64,000 nucleotides of DNA from Granulosicoccus sp045106475 (GTDB taxonomy: Bacteria > Pseudomonadota > Gammaproteobacteria > Granulosicoccales > Granulosicoccaceae). The position numbers and the translations under genes are program-made. How positions within the stretch are numbered: the first letter of the stretch is position 1; every line of letters begins with the position of its first letter. Location: assembly GCA_045106475.1 (NCBI GenBank), contig JBGCEO010000025.1:124001-188000 (forward strand), given 5' to 3'. The notes beneath the pieces are model-generated. The model worked only from the letters and a program-made list of their open reading frames with translations, was not told the DNA's origin and did no database searches. Of this stretch, positions 51,317-60,474 are shown piece after piece.

Positions 51317-53740
51317 ATGGCTCGGCATTCAGCTAAACACCTCATAGTAGGCGGTGGAATCATTGGCTGTTCTATTGCCTATCACCTCGCCAGGAATGGT
51401 GAAACCGACGTTGTGTTACTGGAAAAAACATCGCTCACTGAGGGTGCCACCTGGCATGCAGCCGGCATGGTCGGACAGCTTCGCGGCTCGCGTAACACTA
51501 CCCGCATGCTCAAACGCTCGGTTGATATGTACGATCGACTCGAAGCAGAAACAGGCATGGCTTTCGATTGGAAAAAAGTCGGAAGTTTAAGACTTGCTGC
51601 AACACAGGAAAGACTTCTTGAGGCAAAACGCCTGACTACCATGGCTCGTAGTTTCGATCTCGAAATGCACATGATCTCGGCCGAAGAAGCAAAAAATCTA
51701 TTTCCCTATATTGATGCCAGCACCCTGAAAGGCGCAGCTTTCATTCCATCAGATGGACATGTAGATCCCGCCAGTCTTTGCCAGGCAATTGCTGCAGGTG
51801 CTCGAAAGCATGGAGCACAGATACGACAACAAATAAAGGTATACGATTTTGAAAAATGCAACGGTCGAATTACAAAAGTTCTAACCAGCGAAGGTGATTA
51901 TGAGGCGGAAAACGTCATCCTGGCGACCGGTATGTGGAGTCGTGAATTGGGGGCCAAATTAGGCCTGACCATCCCTGCCTGTGCAGTGGAACATCAATAT
52001 ATCGTGACAGAGCCGCTACCAGATCCGGAGTTGGTGAAAACGCTTCCACAACTACGTGATCCAGAGAGGCTCGTCTACTTCAAACCAGATGCCGGAGGCC
52101 GGCTGGTTATTGGCGGCTATGAGGAAGGCACTCTTGCATTTGGTGAGCAAGGCATTCCGGGAGAATTTGCACGGCAGCTACTCCCCGACAATCTGGAACG
52201 TTTCGCCCCGCTGGCAGAGTTGGCTGAACAAGTTACGCCGATTGTTGGAAACATCGGGGTACGTACCGTAATCAATGGCCCTATTCCCTATTCTGCAGAT
52301 GGCGACTTCGTGATGGGCTGGGTACCTGGATTGAATAATCTGATGCTGGCAACAGGCTTCCTCTATGGTATCGCCGCCGGTGGTGGCGCTGGAGAAATGA
52401 TTGCTCAATGGGTGGTAGAAGGCAAACCACCAATGGATCTCTGGTCACTAGATGTGCGTCGCTTCGCGGCCCATCATGGCACAAGAGCTTTTATGTACCC
52501 CCGTGCAATTGAACACTATGCCCATCACTATAAGATGCGCTACCCGGGTCAGGAACATCTTACTGCTCGCAATCTTAGACGCTCGCCGCTGTATGAAAAA
52601 CTGAAAGACAAAGGCGCTGTCTACGGTTCGAAAAATGGCTGGGAACGTCCGTTGTGGTTTGCGCCAGAAGGTGTGCCTCAGGTGGATCAACTCGATTTTC
52701 TACATCCGGGCTGGCAACAGTATTCCGCAAAGGAACACCTGGCAGTGCGAAATCATGTCGCCGTAATTGATCAGTCAAGTTTTGCCAAGTTCGAGCTGTT
52801 TGGTGAAGGTGCAATGGCCGCGCTACAGTACCTTGCTGCCTGTGACGTAGATAAACCGATAGGCTCGGTTTTATACACTCAACTTTGCAATGAAGATGGT
52901 GGTATAGAGGCTGACCTAACGATTACACGTTTAGAGAAGAATCGATTTTACATCGTTACCGGTTCTGGATTTGGCACACATGATAGTGACTGGATCAGAC
53001 AACATTTACCCAACGATGGCTCAACCCATCTTTTCGAAGTCACATCGGCCTACGCTGTAATATCGCTTTGCGGACCGCACGCGCGCGACGTGTTGCAGGC
53101 AATCAGCGAGAACGACCTTTCAAATACAAACTTTCCCTTTGCGAGCTGTCAAACCATCATTGTAGGTGCTGCTACAGTTAGAGCACTGCGAATTGGCTTT
53201 GTTGGAGAGCTAGGATGGGAGTTACACATACCCACTGAATTCGCAGCTCATGTTTACGAAGAACTATGGTCTGCCGGGCAAGACTATGGCATCAAGGACG
53301 TAGGCTATCGAGCTATCGATTCGCTTAGGATGGAGAAAGGCTATGTCTATTGGTCTGGCGATGTTTCCCCTGATTACTCACCCTACGAAGCCGGACTAGG
53401 CTTTCGTGTACACCTTGATAGTGGTGGAGACTTTATCGGCAGAGAAGCTCTCGCTGCGCAATTTAAAGCCGGACCAGGGAGGAAGTTATGTACATTCACC
53501 TGCGATGAAAAATTACCATTGTTCGGGGGTGAAACAATCTTAGAAAATGGGCAAACTCTATCCTTGGTAACCTCTCAAGGCTATGGGTACAGTGTTAAAA
53601 AAATGATCATGTTCGGCTATCTGCCAGACTCCCACTTAGACAAAAAGGATTTTAGCGTCGAAGTTTTCGGCGAACCTCACAAGATAACCCGGGTAGATGG
53701 ACCGTTGTACGATCCGAGAAATCTACGACTTAAAAGCTAA
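51317..53740 (+). CDS. Dimethylglycine/sarcosine dehydrogenase-like flavoprotein, copy 2
   Basis: 807 aa, same architecture as copy 1: FAD domain beginning LIVGGGIIGCSIAYHLA, His47 in ATWHAAGM for covalent FAD, and a C-terminal tetrahydrofolate/GcvT domain (FELFGEGAMAALQYLAACDV, GELGWELHIPTEFAAHVYEEL, RMEKGYVYWSGDVSPDYSPYEAGL). Compared with copy 1, the adjoining residue in the flavin loop is Trp instead of Phe and several substrate-side segments differ (for example VEGKPPMDLWSLDVRRFAAHHG). GGAGG precedes the ATG. Likely an N-demethylase of a methylated amino compound that feeds C1 units to tetrahydrofolate. Confidence 0.9.
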   Translation: MARHSAKHLIVGGGIIGCSIAYHLARNGETDVVLLEKTSLTEGATWHAAGMVGQLRGSRNTTRMLKRSVDMYDRLEAETGMAFDWKKVGSLRLAATQERLLEAKRLTTMARSFDLEMHMISAEEAKNLFPYIDASTLKGAAFIPSDGHVDPASLCQAIAAGARKHGAQIRQQIKVYDFEKCNGRITKVLTSEGDYEAENVILATGMWSRELGAKLGLTIPACAVEHQYIVTEPLPDPELVKTLPQLRDPERLVYFKPDAGGRLVIGGYEEGTLAFGEQGIPGEFARQLLPDNLERFAPLAELAEQVTPIVGNIGVRTVINGPIPYSADGDFVMGWVPGLNNLMLATGFLYGIAAGGGAGEMIAQWVVEGKPPMDLWSLDVRRFAAHHGTRAFMYPRAIEHYAHHYKMRYPGQEHLTARNLRRSPLYEKLKDKGAVYGSKNGWERPLWFAPEGVPQVDQLDFLHPGWQQYSAKEHLAVRNHVAVIDQSSFAKFELFGEGAMAALQYLAACDVDKPIGSVLYTQLCNEDGGIEADLTITRLEKNRFYIVTGSGFGTHDSDWIRQHLPNDGSTHLFEVTSAYAVISLCGPHARDVLQAISENDLSNTNFPFASCQTIIVGAATVRALRIGFVGELGWELHIPTEFAAHVYEELWSAGQDYGIKDVGYRAIDSLRMEKGYVYWSGDVSPDYSPYEAGLGFRVHLDSGGDFIGREALAAQFKAGPGRKLCTFTCDEKLPLFGGETILENGQTLSLVTSQGYGYSVKKMIMFGYLPDSHLDKKDFSVEVFGEPHKITRVDGPLYDPRNLRLKS

Positions 53741-53754
53741 AAACAGGTACTCCC

Positions 53755-54684
53755 ATGAATAATTATCAGTCATTGGTTGTGCAGGCACTGCGACAGGCAC
53801 CTGGCTTTGAACAAATAGAAGAAAACGATTGCCGCCTCACACGCCTGGGTGGTTTGACCAATATTGTGCATCTTGTTGAAGTCAACGAACGAAAAGTTGT
53901 TGTAAGAATCGCCGGAGACGGCACCGAAGAATATATTGATCGCAGCATCGAAGCGATAAACGCTAGAGCGGCTCATGCAGCAGGCATATCCCCTGAAGTA
54001 CTCTTTACAGATCCAAGCTCTGGACTAATGATATGCGAGGCGGTGAACAACATCGAAACCATGACTCCCGCATTGTTCAGTTCTCGCGCCGGAGCGCTTA
54101 CCCGTGCTGGCAAAGCCCTGTCAAAGCTACATCGATCAGGAGAAAAGTTCGAGTTTCGATTTGAACTGTTTTCCATGATCGAGGACTATCTACAAATACT
54201 CTCGACGAAGAATGCTCAACTGCCAGAGGGCTACCACGATATTGTCAATGCAGCGAGTCCAATCAAAACGGCCTTGGAAGCTAACCCGGCAGAGCTCGCA
54301 CCATGTCATTGCGACCCACTGTGCGAGAATTTCCTGGACGATGGAAATGACATGTGGATTGTTGACTGGGAATATTCTGGTATGAACGATCCTCTCTGGG
54401 ATGTTGGCGATCTAGCTGTAGAAGCGGGTCTGAGCAAAGCAGAACAAGCTGAGTTGATGGAAGCATACTTCGGCGGCGTCCCCACGGCTGCACAGCTTGG
54501 TCGAGTAGAAGTCTATAAAGCGATGTGCGACCTCCTTTGGACATTATGGGGGCTCATACAGCATGCTGATGACAACCCGGCTGAAGACTTCTGGAAATAC
54601 TCCACCACCCGTTTTGAACGATGCCAACAGCTGATGAATGACCCTTCTTTTAGTGAGCATGTAAAAGCTTTGGGTAGCCACTAA
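53755..54684 (+). CDS. Choline-kinase-like phosphotransferase, copy 2
   Basis: 309 aa. N-terminal lobe GGLTNIVHLVEVNERKVVVRIAG at about 32-52, Brenner motif PCHCDPLCENFLDDGN near 184 and VDWEYSGMNDPLWDVGDLAVEAGL near 203, all typical of choline/ethanolamine kinases. It keeps the catalytic HxDxxxxN and the DW(E)Y magnesium site. It begins 14 bp after flavoprotein copy 2, the reverse gene order of the other arm, where the kinase comes first. It differs from copy 1 enough to suggest different substrates or ancient duplication. Confidence 0.88.
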   Translation: MNNYQSLVVQALRQAPGFEQIEENDCRLTRLGGLTNIVHLVEVNERKVVVRIAGDGTEEYIDRSIEAINARAAHAAGISPEVLFTDPSSGLMICEAVNNIETMTPALFSSRAGALTRAGKALSKLHRSGEKFEFRFELFSMIEDYLQILSTKNAQLPEGYHDIVNAASPIKTALEANPAELAPCHCDPLCENFLDDGNDMWIVDWEYSGMNDPLWDVGDLAVEAGLSKAEQAELMEAYFGGVPTAAQLGRVEVYKAMCDLLWTLWGLIQHADDNPAEDFWKYSTTRFERCQQLMNDPSFSEHVKALGSH

Positions 54685-54714
54685 CACTGTCTGCGTCTAA
54701 GGAGTTAAGAACCC

Positions 54715-55653
54715 ATGACTTGTAATCATACGATCCACAAGAACAATCACCACTTCGGCTGGGACAATTCAATAGAGCCGCTGCTAAGCGTTCAACCTGG
54801 CAAGACTGTTGCCGTAGAAACAATCGATTCCTCAGGTGGTCAATTGAGTGCAACTGCGACCCTGTCAGATCTGGAAAAACTCGACTTCGAAAAGGTAAAT
54901 CCTGTAACAGGACCAATTTACATAGAAGGTGCGGAACCCGGAGATGTGGTAGTGATCAGCTTCCTTGAATTTCACCCTTCAGGTTGGGGCTGGACAGCAA
55001 ACATTCCTGGATTTGGACTGTTGTCAAACGAATTTCCCGATGCAGCCCTGAACATCTGGAACTACGAAACTGATCTGAGCATGCCCGCAGCATTTAACAC
55101 CTGTGGCGCTGTTCCACTAAAACCTTTTGTCGGTACCATCGGTTTAGCACCTAAAGAGCTAGGCCCCCATAGCGTGGTTCCACCTCGTCGAGTCGGTGGC
55201 AATATGGACATACGCGATAATTGCCAAGGCAGCAAACTATACCTTCCAGTTGAAGTGGATGGTGGCCTATTGTCGCTGGGTGATACACACGCCGCTCAGG
55301 GCGATGGTGAGATTTGCGGCACCGCGATAGAGAGTCCCATGGACGTAGAAATAAAACTCGAGCTGATAAAGGCTGCCGATCAGCGTCTCCCCAGGCTGGA
55401 AACTTTTGGACCCGTTACACGGCACAACGATAGTAAGGGCTACAGAATCACTACCGGCATTGGGCCTGATTTGATGGAGTGTGCGAAAGATGCCGTGCGC
55501 GAGATGATCGATTGGATAACTGCCGAGACCAAAATCTCAGCAGTGGATGCCTATATGCTTGCAAGTGTTGCCGGTGATCTTCGTATATCCGAGATTGTTG
55601 ACATACCCAACTGGGTCGTCAGTTTTTATTTCCCCAAAGCTGTTTTCGAGTAG
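54715..55653 (+). CDS. Acetamidase/formamidase family protein (cytoplasmic)
   Basis: 312 aa, FmdA/AmdA family without signal peptide. HHFGWDNSIEPLLSVQPGKTVAVE at the N-terminus, GPIYIEGAEPGDVVVI near 64, RRVGGNMDIRDNCQGSKLYLPV near 160 and GDTHAAQGDGEICGTAIE near 186. AAGGAG precedes the ATG. Last gene of the DeoR-headed operon. Formamidase action would release formate and ammonia, which may link to C1 metabolism from N-demethylation; this is inference. A second, exported member lies at 573. Confidence 0.88.
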   Translation: MTCNHTIHKNNHHFGWDNSIEPLLSVQPGKTVAVETIDSSGGQLSATATLSDLEKLDFEKVNPVTGPIYIEGAEPGDVVVISFLEFHPSGWGWTANIPGFGLLSNEFPDAALNIWNYETDLSMPAAFNTCGAVPLKPFVGTIGLAPKELGPHSVVPPRRVGGNMDIRDNCQGSKLYLPVEVDGGLLSLGDTHAAQGDGEICGTAIESPMDVEIKLELIKAADQRLPRLETFGPVTRHNDSKGYRITTGIGPDLMECAKDAVREMIDWITAETKISAVDAYMLASVAGDLRISEIVDIPNWVVSFYFPKAVFE

Positions 55654-55660
55654 ACGATGG

Positions 55661-56473
55661 TTACTGACTGGCGGTAATACCGCCATCGACTAATAAATTC
55701 TGCCCGGTTACAAAGTCCGATGCTCGTGAGGCAAAAAACAAAGTAGGCCCGACAATGTCCTTCGGATCAGCAATTCTTCCTAGCGGTATTCGACTCAGCA
55801 ATCCATCTCTAAACGAGTCGTTTTCCATGACATGGCGAATCATCTCTGTATAGACAAATGTTGGTGATACACCATTGACAGTGATGCCATGGCAGGCAAG
55901 CTCCATAGCATGCTGGCGCAGCAACATGGCAACTCCACCCTTGGTAGCACAGTAGGCTGAATAGCCCCTATCGCGTAATCCAAGTGTTGAGCGAACCGAT
56001 AATAGATGCACATGCTTTCCACCCTTACCTGCCTCTATTTGACAGCGCGCAACAGCCTGCCCAAGAAACATAGCGCCCTTAAGATTGGTTGTATAGACGG
56101 CATCAAACGCTTCTTCAGTCACATCAACCAGCGGTTCTTCACGCTGAATACCGACACAATTTATAAGCACGTCTATACGACCATGATCAGCAACCACCTC
56201 AGCGACACAGCGCTGAATATCCTCAACCGAACTTGCATCGAGGCTTACACCCTGGGCCTTGAACCCCGCATTAACAAGTTGTTGGGCAAGCGCTTGTGAT
56301 TTTTCAAGGCTCCGTCCCGCCACTACCACTGATGCACCAGCCATCGCACTGCCCCAGGCAATGGCTTCTCCGAGGCCACCATACCCACCCGGTATAAATA
56401 CAAGCTTGTCATCAAGTTGGTTCAGACCGTTCAATTCTTGAAGAAAATCGATCTGTGGTGTTATTGTTTTCAT
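55661..56473 (-). CDS. Short-chain dehydrogenase, gluconate-5-dehydrogenase-like
   Basis: 270-aa SDR whose cofactor loop reads PGGYGGLGEA (residues 28-37), INCVG in place of NNAG near 105, catalytic serine in LLSVRSTLG near 157 and YCATK near 173-177, then GGVAMLLRQHAMELACHGITVNGVSPTFV. Sequence pattern is close to gluconate 5-dehydrogenase-type SDRs. It is convergent with the acetamidase (7 bp apart) and lies 46 bp after the PEP-hydrolase-family gene. Confidence 0.82.
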   Translation of the reverse strand: MKTITPQIDFLQELNGLNQLDDKLVFIPGGYGGLGEAIAWGSAMAGASVVVAGRSLEKSQALAQQLVNAGFKAQGVSLDASSVEDIQRCVAEVVADHGRIDVLINCVGIQREEPLVDVTEEAFDAVYTTNLKGAMFLGQAVARCQIEAGKGGKHVHLLSVRSTLGLRDRGYSAYCATKGGVAMLLRQHAMELACHGITVNGVSPTFVYTEMIRHVMENDSFRDGLLSRIPLGRIADPKDIVGPTLFFASRASDFVTGQNLLVDGGITASQ

Positions 56474-56519
56474 CTGCTTTCATCCTTTAGCAATCTGTTG
56501 TAAACGACAGGTATCGATC

Positions 56520-57356
56520 TTACCCGGTGAAACTGATGGACTTAAATTTACGCGTTTGTGCTGTCAACGCTTCTTCAGTAGGCAATCTCTCCATAGAAGA
56601 TGCACCATAAAATCCGTGACAGTTTTCGGTGTTGTTAAGAACGTACTCGGCGTCTGCCGGCATTGCCACAGGGCCTCCATGTACGAGTATTATGGCGTCT
56701 TTGTTTACTTTTAACGCAGCCTCCGACCAACGGTCAACAATCTCAGGGCAGTCTTCCAGAGTCATGGAGGTCTCTGCACCGATTGACCCACCCGTTGTCA
56801 GCCCCAGGTGACAAACAATAATGTCAGCGCCTGCCTTGGCCATAGCAGTGGCATCCTCTTCGTTAAAAACATAGGGCGTGGTAAATAGATCACGCTCATT
56901 GGCGGCGCGTATCATGTCTATTTCCTGCGAATAGGACATACCCGTTTCTTCCAGGTTGGCGCGAAAGGTTCCGTCAATCAATCCGACCGTTGGGAAATTC
57001 TGCACACCGGAGAATCCGATAGCCTTAACCTGATCCAGAAAATGATCCATTACGCAAAACGGATCTGTGCCATTGACACCTGCCAGTACCGGCGTGTGCT
57101 TGGTGACCGGTAAAATCTCATGTGCCATCTCCATAACGACATCGTTAGCATTTCCATAGGCCAGTAGACCTGATAACGACCCCCTGCCTGCCATGCGATA
57201 GCGCCCGGAATTGTAGATAACGATAAGATCGATGCCTCCCGCCTCTTCACATTTAGCAGACAAACCAGTACCAGCACCACCACCCACAATCGGTTCGCCC
57301 GCTGCCTTCATGGCCTGAAATTTTTCTATCAATTGTTTACGTTCAATTCGCGGCAT
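56520..57356 (-). CDS. Phosphoenolpyruvate hydrolase family protein (TIM barrel)
   Basis: 278 aa from the ATG at 57356, preceded by a purine-rich GAGAGAAAG. PEP-hydrolase-like family (PF09370): IVGGGAGTGLSAKCEEAGGIDLIVIYNSGRYRMAGRGSLSGLLAYGNAN near residues 23-70, PVLAGVNGTDPF near 90, GVQNFPTVGLIDGTFRANLEETGM near 118 and IILVHGGPVAMPAD near 230. The family is close to TIM-barrel aldolase/isomerase-like proteins (plant Tm-1 C-terminal part). Reaction in bacteria is unclear; cleavage of a C-C bond is a plausible guess. It sits between two SDR genes. Confidence 0.82.
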   Translation of the reverse strand: MPRIERKQLIEKFQAMKAAGEPIVGGGAGTGLSAKCEEAGGIDLIVIYNSGRYRMAGRGSLSGLLAYGNANDVVMEMAHEILPVTKHTPVLAGVNGTDPFCVMDHFLDQVKAIGFSGVQNFPTVGLIDGTFRANLEETGMSYSQEIDMIRAANERDLFTTPYVFNEEDATAMAKAGADIIVCHLGLTTGGSIGAETSMTLEDCPEIVDRWSEAALKVNKDAIILVHGGPVAMPADAEYVLNNTENCHGFYGASSMERLPTEEALTAQTRKFKSISFTG

Positions 57357-57690
57357 CTGACTTTCTCTCTGGTGTTTGTTTGAATGGTTTAACGCGTTGC
57401 ATAACATCGTTTAGAAAGCGTATATCACCTGCAGGGACCTGTCTGCTGGCCAAAGGCAGGCTTTGAAAGAAAAACGCGCTTTCCCAGTAATAATATTAAC
57501 AGCTCATTCGATAACAAAAGAACGTAAAACACAGCAAGCTCATTGAGCATGTCAACTACAGTAGAGTAAAATCAATGCGATACCACGGTGCTGAGGCGAG
57601 GCATTGGACCTGCGTCAGTGGTAAGCCGTAAAAAGGGAGCTAATGGACTATTTGGTATGAGCGAAAATCCATGTTGCCGCACTACCCGTA
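57357..57690. other. Intergenic region upstream of the PEP-hydrolase-family gene
   Basis: 334 bp without a gene. AACAAAAGAACGTAA at about 57511-57525 resembles one arm of the DeoR-locus repeat (AACAAAAGAGAACATAA on the complementary reading) but has no clear partner arm. No promoter could be fixed. Confidence 0.4.
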
Positions 57691-58464
57691 TTAGCTCATC
57701 CAGTTTCCACCGTCCACATTTAACGTTTGTGCAGTGATATAACGCGCATCATCACTTGCCAGAAAAACACAGGGGTCTGCAATCTCTTCAGGTTTACCCA
57801 TATACCCGAGCGGCACTGCATCGCCTACCTGTTGTTTCTTTTGGCCCGGCTCCAGGCCGTCGTACTTTGCAAACAAGGCATCAACCTGATTCCACATTGG
57901 AGTATCAACAACACCTGGCGCAATAGCATTGACGCGAATTTTATCCTTTGCCAATTCAAGAGCAAGTGATTGCGTTATTGAAATAACAGCGGCCTTGGTA
58001 GAGCAGTAGACCATGATATTCGGCTCGCCTCTACGCCCGGCTTGCGATGCAAAATTTATGATCACCCCCCCCTTTTGTCGAGCCTTCATACCCGGCACCA
58101 CAGCCTTGGTCGTGAAGATCGTTCCACCGACATTGACATCATATTGCCGGCGGTAATCCTCAACGGTTACCTCTTCAATAGGTGCCATATTAAAAATGCC
58201 AGCATTGTTAACCAGTATGTCTATGGCACCCCACCTTGATTCGGCTGCGATGACGCCTTCGCGTATTGATGATTCATCTGCAACATCCATTGTCACAGAA
58301 TACCCCTGAGAACCAAGCAAAGCACATGTTTCATCAGCCCCATCGCGTTGGCGATCTGCCACGATCACATTGGCACCCTCACGAGTATAAGCCTGACAGA
58401 TAGCACGACCGATCCCACTGGCTCCACCTGTCACCATAGCAACCTTGCCCTCAAAACGTCTCAT
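57691..58464 (-). CDS. Short-chain dehydrogenase, sorbitol-dehydrogenase-like
   Basis: 257-aa SDR close in pattern to the polyol (sorbitol) dehydrogenase SmoS group. TGGASGIGR at residues 12-20, Asp in VIVADRQRDG for NAD, NNAG near 87, catalytic serine in FASQAGR near 140 and YCSTK near 153-157, GVVDTPMWNQVDALFAKYDGL near 186. Likely oxidises a secondary hydroxyl of a polyol or amino alcohol. It is first in the minus-strand group that includes the PEP-hydrolase-family gene and a second SDR. Confidence 0.85.
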   Translation of the reverse strand: MRRFEGKVAMVTGGASGIGRAICQAYTREGANVIVADRQRDGADETCALLGSQGYSVTMDVADESSIREGVIAAESRWGAIDILVNNAGIFNMAPIEEVTVEDYRRQYDVNVGGTIFTTKAVVPGMKARQKGGVIINFASQAGRRGEPNIMVYCSTKAAVISITQSLALELAKDKIRVNAIAPGVVDTPMWNQVDALFAKYDGLEPGQKKQQVGDAVPLGYMGKPEEIADPCVFLASDDARYITAQTLNVDGGNWMS

Positions 58465-58552
58465 AGCTACCTCAAAAGTTGATTGGTAAAGAGTTCACAC
58501 TGTTGGCGACACTTTACAATCTCAACCAACTCCTCTTCAATAACTGGACTAT

Positions 58553-60103
58553 TTAGTAACACTGATTCTCGGTGCCCGCCTCAACCGACACAATACCAAT
58601 ACCATTTGTTTTTCCTGAATTACTAACATCAACGATGGTGTAGTGGTAAGGCTTATTTTCAGGTGCGTTGTCATCAAAAAAGGACGGGCCGAAAACAGTT
58701 TTTATAAACACACCATTGCGGTGAATTTCGTAGCGGTTCTTGAATTGAAACTGGGCTGGTTCCCAAAAGAGTTCCAGGGTGTCGAAACCATAACGTGTAG
58801 CTATCAGGTTGCGAAGATTACCTGAGCCAACCAGATTTAGATTGGATGAATCTTGTGCTGTATCGCTGGGATCTTCGCCCGGTCTAATTGCTTCGTTAGA
58901 CAAATCGCCAGGATCACCATCAAAATTGACCGCTGCCACTGTGTAGCGATAGCTTACACCCCGCTCTAGATCACCATCGTAGAAGCTACCATTGTTAGCG
59001 GTGAGCGCTAAAAGATTATCGTTTTTGTAAATGTTATATCCCAGCCCAACCGTACCGGCTATATCTCTGGCATCCCATACCAGCTCTCCCTCCGTATCTG
59101 AATAGGAAATAAAACGCACATTAGTGGGTGGTTCCAATAAAGTGCTGGCCTCTGTGGGCAGCTCCAACGCAGGTAGACGACTACCAGCACAAAGCATCTC
59201 TCCCGCCTGACTAATACCGCAAATGGATGAATCAGGAAAAGCACTTCGACTGATCTCTATAGAAGCCATCGCCGGCCATGCGCTGATCTGATTCTGGATC
59301 CTGATCTCGTCATCAGAGTTACCTGAACTAAAAGTTCGAAAAGAACAACTAACACCTCCATCGTTTAGCACGCCGCAGAAGAAGACCCCATTTGCATCGA
59401 TGTCAACAAAACCATCACCAGGTGGCTGTTCGACAGAAAATTCAGTGGTGAACCAACAATCAATTGCCCCATTTGTATTTAAGCCACAGGCAGGCTTTCC
59501 ACTACCTCCTCCGCCTATGACCAGATCGGTAAACACGGAGTCAATCTCTGAGGTGTCATAGTGGCGTCTTTCGTTGGACCAACAGACGGTTTGTCCACTA
59601 TCCTTGATACCACAGCTACCTGTTTCTCCAGTAAATATCTCAACAAACCCGGTATTGTCACTGGGAGGATCGGTTTGTTCATTAGTATTCAAACCCCAGC
59701 AATGAACAGTTGACGCCGCATCGATGGCACAGGTGTGATTGTCCTGTGCATCGAGCTTGATGAAGTCCACGTCGGCAGCCGGAACATCCAGCTGCCCCAA
59801 ACCGTTCTCCCCCCAGCAACGAATAGCGCCTGCTTCGGTTATGGCACAGCTGTGGCTTGCGCCCGACGCAACGGATTGGTATAGCGTGCCATCATTAGGA
59901 GGCAGATGAACGCTTCGATCGAATCGCGTAGTGCAAGAGAGTTGGCCGCCTTCGGTAATGGCACAAAGGCTTTGGCCGCCAACTGCAATATCGATAACAC
60001 TTTGCGCATAGGTATTGGCACTTGCGCACAACACCAGGATGGATGCTGCTAAAAATCGCCCAATGCGAAATCTGTACATGCTCTGCAATATACTTTTAAA
60101 CAT
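58553..60103 (-). CDS. Exported RCC1-repeat protein with fibronectin type III domains
   Basis: 516 aa with a signal peptide ending TYA near residue 33. Residues about 35-330 are RCC1-type repeats of about 40 aa of the form HSCAITEAGAIRCWGENGLGQLDVP (about six copies), each with a cysteine pair around CxI...xCWG. Residues about 335-415 (PPTNVRFISYSDTEGELVWDARD) and 440-505 form two fibronectin-III-like beta domains. Such RCC1/BLIP-II-like secreted proteins are common in marine Gammaproteobacteria and probably bind a surface or a protein. It ends 89 bp beyond the SDR start and is likely monocistronic. Confidence 0.8.
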   Translation of the reverse strand: MFKSILQSMYRFRIGRFLAASILVLCASANTYAQSVIDIAVGGQSLCAITEGGQLSCTTRFDRSVHLPPNDGTLYQSVASGASHSCAITEAGAIRCWGENGLGQLDVPAADVDFIKLDAQDNHTCAIDAASTVHCWGLNTNEQTDPPSDNTGFVEIFTGETGSCGIKDSGQTVCWSNERRHYDTSEIDSVFTDLVIGGGGSGKPACGLNTNGAIDCWFTTEFSVEQPPGDGFVDIDANGVFFCGVLNDGGVSCSFRTFSSGNSDDEIRIQNQISAWPAMASIEISRSAFPDSSICGISQAGEMLCAGSRLPALELPTEASTLLEPPTNVRFISYSDTEGELVWDARDIAGTVGLGYNIYKNDNLLALTANNGSFYDGDLERGVSYRYTVAAVNFDGDPGDLSNEAIRPGEDPSDTAQDSSNLNLVGSGNLRNLIATRYGFDTLELFWEPAQFQFKNRYEIHRNGVFIKTVFGPSFFDDNAPENKPYHYTIVDVSNSGKTNGIGIVSVEAGTENQCY

Positions 60104-60474
60104 GGTGAATCCTCTCAGCGGTACTGAATTAAAAAATGAACAGTATCAAGTTTAGCAGTGAGAGGGAGCGTCCACCGCAGTTTTACTGCGATTGAATAAT
60201 TGCCCTCTATTGTTTGCCCTCCACGGTCTTGAAGCCGCAGCCTCACTGATGGGCTGTTGCCCGGCTAACTGGCAAAAGTTATAGTGGCCCCACAGGCTGA
60301 TACGCTGACGAAGCAATCATCCTATTCCTCTATTTACAGAAATATCATAAATTTAGGTGGTAATAAGTTAATGCCTGAGGTAGTTTCAATTGCTTACTAC
60401 TTCGGATGTGATTTTCATGTTAGCTGGCTATTTCGTTTTAAGGCCAACCTACCGGACGCTCGTACTCACAGATA
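60104..60474. other. Divergent intergenic region
   Basis: 370 bp between the RCC1 gene and the propeller gene. Contains a CGCAGT/ACTGCG hairpin near 60166-60190. I see no gene, riboswitch signature or clear promoter. Confidence 0.4.

Noticed and set aside
60104..60474. Possible riboswitch upstream of the PQQ-module pair
   Set aside because: Hairpins are present but no known riboswitch core could be recognised.
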